A stretch of 20,117 bases of DNA from contig CALSCR010001528.1 of NCBI GenBank assembly GCA_943704495.1, positions 1 to 20,117 on the forward strand, in the 5' to 3' direction. This document shows positions 1 to 8,900 of this stretch, piece after piece. A program made the position numbers and the translations under genes. Position 1 is the stretch's first letter; every line of letters starts with the position of its first letter. The DNA comes from Pigoraptor chileana (Eukaryota; Opisthokonta; Filasterea). A model generated the notes under the pieces. That model ran no database searches. It was given only the letters and a program-made list of their open reading frames with translations, and was not told the origin of the DNA.

Positions 1-87
<87 letters not shown>

Positions 88-98
88 CGTGTGTGTTG
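1..98. repeat. (GT)n microsatellite at the window edge
   Basis: Nearly pure GT dinucleotides with a few GA, GC and CG interruptions. It lies in a CEP290 intron and reads as (CA)n on the transcribed strand. Long open frames through it (Val-Cys runs) are artefacts of the repeat. Confidence 0.97.
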
Positions 99-126
99 TG
101 TCGGTGTATGTTACGTGGGTGTTTAC

Positions 127-188
127 AAATCCCGCATGAGCGCATGGTTCTCAGCCACAAAGTTCCCTCACGACCAATTAATAATCAC
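127..188 (-). other. CEP290: Probable next small exon of CEP290 (acceptor uncertain)
   Basis: Inside the left-edge intron the minus strand encodes NFVAENHALMRD at about 164-129. It aligns with the vertebrate CEP290 segment SDFLDENEALRERVGL, which follows the KE that ends exon 3. A donor (GTAAAC) starts at 126. Two acceptors are possible. A TAG ending at 189 gives matching phase 0 and nearly the expected length (188-127) but reads an in-frame TGA at 170-168. A GAG ending at 167 (exon 166-127, 40 nt) avoids the stop but needs a phase-1 donor for exon 3, for example at 279 or 282 inside the GT-rich intron start. With the donor at 279-280 the coil would be one heptad shorter than in vertebrates. 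The exon is likely real; its boundaries are not settled. Confidence 0.55.
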
Positions 189-286
189 CTACACACACAA
201 TAAACACACACGTACTAAGACAATTCACGAACACACACATGAAAGGACACACCGTGGTCAACACACACACGCACGCAACCACACAC

Positions 287-2378
287 CTCCTTTGTGAGCG
301 CGGCGACGTCGTTGTCTCGCACTGCAATTTGCGCCTTTCTCTCTTTAATTTCTTGCACAGCCTCATACAGACCGTACGTTCCCCGCTCGTACTCCTGCAT
401 GCGAGCAAGAGCCGCCACTAGCTCAGAGTCCTTAGCACGTGCGTTTTCCTCCGCCTGTTTTTGACGGCGATCGGCATCAGCCACATCTGCCGTTGCGTCC
501 GCAAGACGTGTCTTCAAATTCTCAACTTCAGCAATCGACGTGGATGTGGCCTCGCCTGTGTGGATTCGAAGAAAGAAGTTAGAGAGGGAGAGGGGGGGAG
601 GGAGGAGTAGAGAGAATGAGAGAGGAGGAGGAAGAAAATGAGACAAAAACAGAAAGAGATGTCGGAGACTGTTGTGTCAAAGTGCAAATTTTGTGTGTGT
701 GTGTGTGTGTGTGACGAAGAGAACAAGGCAGGAGGAACGCACGATTCCATTCCATGCATCAACGCAGAAAAGAACTTACGTTTCCGCGCCGTCGGCGGCC
801 TGTCGGCGTACTCCTCGAGGGCCTTTGTGGCACTCTCCAGCTGATCCCTGAGCATTCGAACGACTTCGTCCTTCTCTGCATTTGCCTTTTGAAGTGCAAA
901 CACCGGCGTTCCTTCCAGATCGCGAGTCTGCGCCGCAATAGTGGTCTTCTGTTGCACGACGAGGCGGCGCAGTTCAACCAGCTCCGACTCCTTCGCCTGA
1001 AGCAGCTCTGTCCACTCGGCCACGCGCTGCTCGAGTGAGCGCATTATGCCTTCGTCGGCCGAACCACGCTCGTGCAATTGCTCTGTCAGATCATCAACCT
1101 GTTCTCGCATAACAGACAAACAAATCAAGTTTGAGACGACTATATACAGTATTCGGCAAAGATAGAATGCATTGGAAAGAGTGGGGTTCTTCACAACTAT
1201 GACGACAATACGACCATGCAAACGTAGACAGTGGAGGTGCTGGTAGTACATACACACAATAACAATCGCTCACAAGGATACGACACACCAATTTTCACTC
1301 GTATCTTAACTGATAAAACAGGCACGCACAGACACAAAAACACATCACAACACGCACACACACTGCAACACACCACAACACGCACACACACTGCAACACA
1401 CACCTGAGCAGTGAGCATTTCCCTCTCCCGCGCTGCATCATCCAAACGAAGATCGGCATCATCCAGCGCCTTTTGTAGCTCAACATTCTTCGATGCAACA
1501 GCGTCCATCTCCTTCACAGCAGACTCCAGATCTTCCCGCATCGAACGGAATCGCTTTCCAAGGTCCGCATTTTCCGTCGACAGCGCTTGAATCTCCTTCA
1601 AATACTTGCCAATTTCTGTGTTCTTCTGCCGAATCTGGATTCGCATGTCCTCATCCTCACCACGCCTAGTGCCTGCCATGCGAGCGCCTTCAATCTGCTG
1701 CCGATACTCTCCCACATCGACCGTAAGCCGGTCGCGCTCTTTCTCAGTATCGCGGAGGCGGTCGCGTGTGTCGCTCAGTTCGTTGAGCTGCTTTTGCATC
1801 TGTTGTCTCTCCTTCAACAACGTCTCATCCAGCGTGTGCATTTGCTCCTCCAGACTACGCACTCGCTGTTGAAGTGAGTCGTTTTCCTCCCGCAGCACGC
1901 TGGGATCCCCGGAAGGTCCTGCAACGCGCATACGGTCTATCACCGCCTGCTTCTGTGCAAGTTTATCCTCAAGGGAGCTAATTTCCATGTAGAGGTTCTG
2001 CTTTTCCTGAACGAGCTGCTGTGACTTCGGGTCGGCGTACTGCATCCGCCGCAGATCTTCCATCTGCCTGTGCGCGAGTTTCAAGTCGCTCTCGCATTTG
2101 TCCAACGCAGTATCGGCAGAGAACAGCTGATGATTTTTGGTTTCCGCAATGAGTTGCATCAGCCGCACTAGGCGCACTGCGCGCGATGGATCCTTCTTTG
2201 CATCCTCCTCCGTAAACGACGCCGTCACTGCCCAGTCGTACGCTTCCTCAAGTTGGATGACGTATTCGTCGTCCTCCTCGCCTTCACCCGGACGCCCCTT
2301 GCGTTGAATTTCGTCAACATCGATGGCCGCGAGGGCATCCCAATTCACGGGAGCCGCTTTGCGCGTAAAACTCGGCAT
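287..2378 (-). CDS. CEP290: CEP290-like centrosomal/ciliary transition-zone protein, N-terminal part (gene continues off the left edge)
   Basis: CEP290 is a very long coiled-coil protein that links membrane to microtubules in the ciliary transition zone. Exons, read on the minus strand: 2378-1404, 1098-780 and 555-287. They join in phases 0 and 1 and end in phase 0, giving 521 codons without a stop. The start is the ATG at 2378. Residues ~11-24 (VNWDALAAIDVDEI) match the vertebrate CEP290 opening (INWKEIMKVDPDDL). Residues 238-246 (RRGEDEDMR) and the following KEIQAL match RRGEDSDYR...DEIQTL. Exon 2 VAEWTELL matches VEEWKLIL. Exon 3 KDSELVAAL, YGLYEAVQEIK and AALTKE match KDKELVEAL, YGLEDAVVEIK and EILTKE. 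The rest is heptad coiled coil rich in E, Q, R and L. Vertebrate CEP290 is ~2480 aa, so roughly four fifths lies outside the window. Introns: 1403-1099, 778-556 (the base at 779 is the G of the donor) and 286 to beyond position 1. The gene is divergent from PHB2. Homology was judged by eye from remembered sequence. Confidence 0.93.
570..713. repeat. Homopurine tract and (GT)n tract in CEP290 intron 2
   Basis: Positions ~570-645 are almost all purine on the plus strand. On the sense (minus) strand this is a ~75-nt polypyrimidine tract lying just upstream of the exon 3 acceptor (CACAG ending at 556). Positions 691-713 are (GT)n, hence (CA)n in the transcript. The long pyrimidine tract supports the acceptor choice. 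Confidence 0.9.
1331..1403. repeat. Imperfect ~28-bp tandem repeat in CEP290 intron 1
   Basis: A CA-rich unit containing CACAACACGCACACACACTG occurs twice in tandem (about 1345-1370 and 1373-1400) directly beside the exon 1 donor. In the transcript the intron begins GTGTGTGTTGCAG and then repeats. The donor itself is therefore part of the repeat. Confidence 0.85.
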
Positions 2379-3194
2379 CGTTCAGCAATTGAGAATGACG
2401 CCTCACCACCTGTTTTCAAACTTGTCGCACGGTCGTATTCACACACACATGATGTGTCGTCACAAGCCTCTCAGGCATGCGAATGCAAAGCTATTGTGAA
2501 AGAAGCCACCAAAAATCAATGCATATTGCTTGCGACATATACAGGTAAATGTACAATGTGTCTTAATGCTGGAACATGCACTGTCTGTGAAGAGTTGGTA
2601 ACTGAATCTATGGCGATGCGTGTGATAGCTTCTGTGACCGGTTTCAAAACCACAGCCACGGCGGCGGCGGACATTTCTCCCGCCAACGGAATATCCGAGC
2701 ACTCGCTAACTATTTACGAGACCTCGCTTTTTAGTTATGTACCACACTATATGCGAATTGTCGCTAATACAAGACAACAATTATTACGAGATCTCGCCTA
2801 TTCCATCCCTCTGTGATGTCATTTGAAGGCCTTGATGACAGCGCAAGGAGCACATGGACCACCATCTTCATGCAGTAATGTCCGTACAAGTATCCTATAC
2901 AGACATTATTGTACACTGATCCAATACATAACGTTTAAAATCTATGAAAACGGCCAGCTTTCTCCACGTGTGATCTTACTAATAGTAACAATACATGACC
3001 ACTTGACGAAGTGTGACGCGTTGCATGCCGCACTGAGTGCACGCTGCTGTCCATCCACCACCAGTGCTCGCGTCTGAAAGCATGAATATCAATGCAACAC
3101 AGCACAATACAGTCTCAGTAATAACTGACTACTATTAGCGGTTTGTCTCTTTTAAACCAACCGTTTGTTGAGTTGTGTGTGTGAATACTGAAGG
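2379..3194. promoter_or_regulatory. Divergent intergenic region between CEP290 and PHB2
   Basis: About 816 bp separate the two start codons, so both promoters and 5' leaders must lie here. No convincing TATA box or RFX X-box was found by eye. A module repeats: TCGCTAA followed by TTACGAGACCTCGC (2703-2727) and again TCGCTAA followed by TTACGAGATCTCGC (2761-2797). The second copy contains the perfect palindrome CGAGATCTCG. An open frame on the plus strand (2253-2816) overlaps CEP290 coding sequence and shows no homology or coding signature, so it is not annotated. Confidence 0.55.
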
Positions 3195-5440
3195 ATGAAT
3201 CGCATTCCGGCAGCCCCGAAGGGCCTCGCAACGGGCCTCAAGGTTCTCTTTGGCCTTGGTGCCGTTGCCTATGGTGTTGAACAGAGCATGTATACGGGTG
3301 AGAAACTAGGCCGCCACATTTCATATTGTAGACTGGAATTTGTTCCTCTTTGTGTTTTTTATTATTATTCTTTTCTGCTGAAAATGTGGCAAAGTGAAGT
3401 GACGACACGCGTGCGCCCAAATTACACTCTGTCGGAGCACACTCTGTTGACTATTATTGGATGCGTTTGGTTGTTTGCCGCTGCAGTTGATGCCGGTCAC
3501 AGAGCAGTCCTCTTTAGCCGTCTTAACGGTGTCCAGCCCACTGTCTACGATGAAGGTCTCCACTTCAGGTGTGTGATGCTTGTGTCTGCATGTGTTGACA
3601 TGTGTGTTCCTTTTCGGTTACGTTCACATGCATCCTGTTAGTGCCTTGGGTGTTGTGAGTACATGTACGACGTGTTCGGATGTCGGTATCACGTTGCGCA
3701 CATTAATCTGTGATTGTGTGTGTGTGTGTGTGTGTATGCGAACATGTGTTGTGCAGGTTGCCGTGGTTCCAGTGGCCCATTGTCTACGATGTGCGCTCCA
3801 AGCCACGCCGCATCACGTCTCTCACCGGCAGCAAGGGTTAGTATCCGTCACTAATCCGCGTCCCACATGGGCTGTGCAGGGATAAAGTTCAATTGCAGCT
3901 ATGTTTGGAAATGAACTCTCCTGTGCTGTGTTACAGGAAGCACAGCCCTCTGCACTTATTGTGTATTCCAGCTGACGAATTCCTGCTACGCACACACCTA
4001 TACACACATGCACACATTATACACACCACACACACATGCACACGCACACAAATACATAAATACACACATTTCATTTCAACAGACTTGCAGATGGTGAACA
4101 TCAGCCTGCGTGTGCTCGCGCGTCCCCAGGTCGCACACCTGCCCCTGATCTACCAGACACTCGGCACTGATTACGACGAGCGTGTGCTCCCGTCCATCTG
4201 CAACGAAGTGCTTAAGAGCGTCGTTGCCCAATTCAATGCATCGCAGCTCATCACCATGCGTGAGAAGGTCGGTTGTGCTGCATCTCCCTCTGTCTTACAT
4301 CTCCTGACTGGCGCACTGAATTGTGCTCATCAAAAATTTATGTTTTCCGCCGGTCTGTCATCTGACAACTGGTGTGTTGGTGTTGTTGTTATTGTTGTTG
4401 TTGTTGTTGTTGTTGTTGTTTTTGGTTGCAGGTGTCTCTGCTGATCCGCCAGCAGCTTGTACAGCGGGCAAACGACTTCCATCTGTCGCTTGACGATGTG
4501 TCCATCACGGACCTCTCCTTTGGCAAGGTGCGCTTACAGCCAATACATGTCTTGTCTCTCATCTCTTCTCTGTCGCCTGTACCACCAACTGTCTGCTTGT
4601 TTGATGTTGTGACACAGTTGTGTATTATTTTTGAGCTATGTTCTAAAATCAACGCCAGGTATATCTGCAGCACGTATTCACTTTTTCGCATGTCTTTCCC
4701 CCCGCTTTTTGAATTTGTTACGCAGGAGTACACTGCGGCTGTTGAGGCCAAGCAGGTCGCTCAGCAGGAGGCACAGCGCGCCCAGTTTATCGTGGAGAAG
4801 GCGAAGCAGGATCGTCAGGAGAAGATTGTCAAGGCAGAGGGAGAGGCCGCCGCCGCCCGAATGGTATGTGTCTTTCTCGCAACCTGCATTTGCGGGGGTG
4901 CTGTTGTGCCGTGAGTTGCTTGTAGCTGTGCATCACACTCTCTCTCTGACCAGCATTGAATCTTCATTTTGTTTACTTTTCTGTGCGTCTCTTTATTCCA
5001 TGACAGATTGGTGACGCCATCAAGGAGAATCCGGGATTCCTTGAGCTCAGGAGGATTGACGCCGCGCGTGAGATTGCCAACACTGTCTCGCAGTCGTCGA
5101 ACAAGATCTATCTCAACTCGAACAGCCTCCTCCTCAACGTGGACGAGCAGCACATGTGAGTCGCATGCTGTGTTTCTTGTGATCCGTGGCGCTACTAGTG
5201 TCTTTGTTATTGGGTGTGTCCGTTGTGGGTATCGTGAGTGCAGATATGCGCTTGTTCTTTATTACAGGCTGTATTTGTGCTTGGATGCGCCTACTGGTTG
5301 GACATAGTGATTGGTGCTGTCGCGGGGATATATTAACAGTGTCGTGACACCGGTCGCCTCTTCTCTTACATTGTCGGATGCCCGTTTTGTCCCTATTGCA
5401 CCACAGCGACCTCGCCGTCATTGCCCCCAAGAAGAAGTGA
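3195..5440 (+). CDS. PHB2: Prohibitin-2, mitochondrial inner-membrane scaffold protein
   Basis: PHB2 assembles with PHB1 into ring complexes of the mitochondrial inner membrane that stabilise respiratory subunits and modulate m-AAA protease. Eight exons: 3195-3297, 3487-3568, 3757-3836, 4083-4267, 4432-4527, 4726-4863, 5007-5155, 5407-5440; all junctions keep phase, giving 288 aa. The N-terminal hydrophobic segment (about residues 16-29) is the inner-membrane anchor. The SPFH/prohibitin domain runs from ~36 ([17 protein letters not shown]) through [45 protein letters not shown] and [14 protein letters not shown]. The coiled-coil part carries [20 protein letters not shown], identical to human PHB2. 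[10 protein letters not shown] and [13 protein letters not shown] identify it as PHB2, not PHB1. The tail ends APKKK. The N-terminus is ~11 residues shorter than in human. Failure to splice the last intron gives a stop directly after HM (5151-5159), dropping only ~11 residues. Confidence 0.98.
3715..3735. repeat. (GT)n in PHB2 intron 2
   Basis: A pure GT run in the sense strand of the intron 3569-3756, just upstream of the acceptor GTGCAG. Confidence 0.9.
3991..4072. repeat. CA-rich simple repeat in PHB2 intron 3
   Basis: An interrupted ACAC/ACAT tract occupies the 3' third of the intron 3837-4082 and ends just before the pyrimidine stretch and AACAG acceptor of exon 4. Confidence 0.9.
4378..4422. 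repeat. (GTT)n microsatellite in PHB2 intron 4
   Basis: About 14 GTT units with one GTTATT interruption, ending nine bases before the TTGCAG acceptor of exon 5. The T-rich repeat doubles as the polypyrimidine tract. The poly-Val, poly-Cys or poly-Gln frames read from it are not protein. Confidence 0.92.
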
Positions 5441-5990
5441 GAGACCGCTTCGATCTACCACCAACTGAATCAAACATGCGTGTGTGAATTGCTCTTACTT
5501 GTTTATGCATCATTCCCGCCATTCGTCTCGCTCCGTTCTGTGCTTATCGCGTGCAAAATCTTCTGCTTATGCTGTGTCGTCAAGGCTGCATGCAGTTTTA
5601 CAAATACATCTTGACTTTTTAGAAGCTCTCTGAGTAGCCTAAGGCTTTATTTTCAGTGAATTGAACGTTGTGAGTACAGTACTTCGTAAATTAATCAAGT
5701 TACTGAGTCGAACCTCACTGGTGAATGCGGAGTATGTGGTGATGGATTTCGTATGTACGAATTCATAATTAAGCATAATTATTCCAATGCCGATAGAATG
5801 TGTCCGTCAGTACTAGCATAGGTGGAGGGAAACTGTCGCTTTCGCCGGCGAATATACATACGCCCTCGGCCGCCAGTTAGTGTAGGGGAAGTAACGACAT
5901 GACTGAATTAATGCATTATATTACGTTATTTAAGTAAGCGACTCGAGCTTTCACACGGAAACAATTCAGAGGTCATTCCACCCTTTGTGC
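5441..5990. other. Convergent intergenic gap between PHB2 and the receptor kinase
   Basis: About 550 bp that should hold the two 3' UTRs. No canonical AATAAA was recognised on either strand near the stop codons. No open frame with coding character, no RNA gene and no repeat of note was seen. Confidence 0.6.
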
Positions 5991-8900
5991 TCATTGCAAT
6001 GACTCCAACGAGCCAATTTTGGGAACTTCAAGCTCCGGCTGCATCAACCACTCGGGCAAATGGCCGCCCTCGTCCGGGCTTTCCATTGCCTTTGTGCATT
6101 GCACGAGATACGCCTTGAGACGTGGTGTTATGTCGGAAAATCTGGGGCGCGCCAAGGCGAAATCATCCTGGCACTCGTTCATCAGCCGCAAGTACGGGGC
6201 AGGGCAGTTGAGAGGACGCAGCGGCCGCCGGCCTTGATATGCAATCTCAATCGACAGAGCTCCGACGGGCACAGTCGCCTCAAAGTACGGCCTCTTGCGG
6301 GCGAGAAGCTCCCAGAGGATGATGCCTGCAGTGCAAATATTGTATGGTGCATCATGGGGGGCGCCGATTGCGAATCCTATTAGAGGTTTGCGCTATGTGT
6401 GCGGGTGTGTGTGGCAGGAATGTGTCGGTGTGTGCGTAGTGGGTCGGTGGGTGTAGGGAGGGGCCGGGGTGGACTTGGACATAACACTGTCGGTATGACA
6501 TTCTTTACACAGCAAGTGAACCAACTGAATCAGCACTTTCAGGCCGTCACGATGCATACCGAATGAGAACACATCCGCTGGCAATGAGAACGGCTTCTCG
6601 CAAAGTATTTCAGGGCTCATCCACAGCAGAGTGCCCATTTGCCCTCCACGGAGGAGCTTTTTGTTTGTCTGGAGGCACGACAAACCAAAATCCGACACCT
6701 GTATAATAGCGGGCCGGAGTGTGTAGTTGCACGGGAAGAATGGCGTTAGCCTGTGTGCAAAGCCAGAATCAGTGCAATCGCAATGAGGGGACTGACGGCG
6801 GTCGCAGTGATTGCCAATTCAATTGCGACAGATCAGTGAACTGCTGGCCAACTGTGCTGCACTGACAGATCTTAATATACGCGAAAATAGTGCGCGCAAT
6901 ATTATCCCCGTGCCAACTGAGTCAGGTGAGTCAGTCCTGGAAATATGGGAACTGCCGCCAGGACACTTTCGCTCAGCACCCTTAGCACTCCTACAGGATT
7001 ATGGCCGGCCGCCAGATTCAATTGCAGAACGATTACTAAGTCTAGTAGAAAAATTGGTGCACACAGTCAAAGTCAGTACCTTTGGCTCCATCGATGCCGA
7101 GAGCAGTACATTGAGGCTCTTCAGATCGAGATGCCTGGGACATCAGTCGGAAGGGATGTTATGGGCAAGTAAGAGTGGAGAAGGGGGTTAGTAAACTGGG
7201 GCACAAGGGAACTGCCGTGAACTGGGCGTAATCTGCTATGATAACACAATCGTCCAGTGCAGTGACATTAATTACTGCGCAATTCGCAGTTCGAATCCGG
7301 CGCAGATGGTGGCGACCCCAGCACGTCGGCATTGACAGAAACAATTGAAATCTCATTGCCAATTAAACGGGACTGAATTCAGCAGCAATACCGATATACA
7401 CTCACAGAATGGGCGGTCGGCCAGAGTGCAGATACTCCATTGCATGTGACACACCGAGGGCTGCAAATTAAAGTGAACACAAGTGGACGGAATTCGTGCG
7501 GATATGAAAAAGACAGCAGATATCAGAGGTTGAACATAGGTTGAACATAGATGTTTACCAAGCCGTCAGTCTAATAAGTTATACCAGCGTATCAACTATG
7601 AACTGAGATTATTCAAAGCCATGCCGTTGTGTGCCTCACCAATTGACAAGCGCAATTTCCAGTCGAACGCATAGGCCTCCGATGCGAGGGCGTCATACAG
7701 AGTCCTGCATGCAATTGTTCATATTCATTCAGGTCAAATTATCAGAGATTGAAGCAAAGTGGCATGCAGTTGGTCACCGAGTGTCAGTTGTCGGTTTTAT
7801 CCGACGGTGCGGCGAACTAATTGCCGGACGGGTATAATAGCCACTTTGCCAGCGGACCAGCCATGCAAGTACTTTAGCTGTTGCTATTAATTCATACAAT
7901 GACGGTTACCACATATGTGAGCGGAACGGATCGCCAGTCGGATCTGAACTCCATTAGTAGCATCACTGGTATAATAATCAGTGCATCAGATGACAGGCGG
8001 TTGCCGGGACCAACAGTGAGACAGATGCCTCGGATAATAGCAGAACTGACTCACCCATTTGCCATAAACTCGGTAACCAGAGACACGTGAGGCCGCTTCA
8101 GAACCGCACCCTGTGTATAGCAACGCCCATTTAAGAACATTGTGTCAGCGCCGGACGGATAATTGACACGATACTCGGTCTGAGTCACAGCACATAACAG
8201 TATAAACCCCTTCTGAGGTTATTTTGTAGATCAACATTCACCACTGTGCATACACGAACATTAAATCCGGCGTGACAAGTGACTGCGGCAGCCAGCAACT
8301 CATAACTGATCAGTCACGTGAATAATATTAACATGTGTCGCTAGCATGCAGTTGTGCCATGCACACATCCACGTGGGTCGTGCCATGGCATACATCTGTC
8401 TCCAACTCGCAACCAGTCAGTTGACGCTGCGCGGCCGCAGTAACGAGGGCACATATATCAGATGATCAGGCAGCTGATAAGAAGTGCGAATCCACTCACC
8501 ATGAATATAAGGACGTTTGGATGCCGGAGGGAGACCATGACTTCAATTTCACGCTTGAAATCTGCCAACGCTGCGTTCGCTTCCTTCCGAGTCGAACGAT
8601 AGTGCGAGGAAAACAAGAACGACCACACGCTGGTCCTCGATAACAGCCCAACAGAGTGACTCGCGGGTGTTGTGCTGAGATGCCGCGTTGCAATCGTATC
8701 CAAGCGATCATCGGTGTTACCGGAAGCTACGCCGACTGGCTCGCACGCTGCTTCCTCCTCTGCGCTCGACGCCTCCGCTGTTGCTGCGGCTGATGCCGTA
8801 AGCGGATGAATTCCAAGCGCATCGATGGTAAGCATCTTAATTGCGACGGCGGCGCCCCGAAACGAACCGAGATGCACGACACCGAAAGCACCCCGCCCGA

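Noticed and set aside
168-170. TGA in the CEP290 exon as a selenocysteine codon or reassigned stop
   Set aside because: PHB2, the kinase and the glycosyltransferase all end at TGA, so TGA is a stop here. A coiled-coil protein has no reason for selenocysteine, and an alternative acceptor avoids the codon.
1-297. Long Val-Cys open frames on the plus strand
   Set aside because: They are translations of the (GT)n microsatellite inside a CEP290 intron; they have no stop only because the repeat lacks one.
2253-2816. 187-aa plus-strand open frame over the divergent promoter
   Set aside because: It overlaps CEP290 exon 1 antisense and shows no domain, splice support or coding bias.
7125-7133. The receptor kinase as a pseudokinase
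   Set aside because: Loss of the HRD Arg alone does not remove catalysis; the Asp, Lys, Asn, DFG and beta-3 Lys are all intact.
7280-7310. GTTCGAATCC resembling a tRNA T-arm
   Set aside because: The flanking bases pair in only two of five T-stem positions and no anticodon or acceptor arm is present; it lies in a kinase intron.
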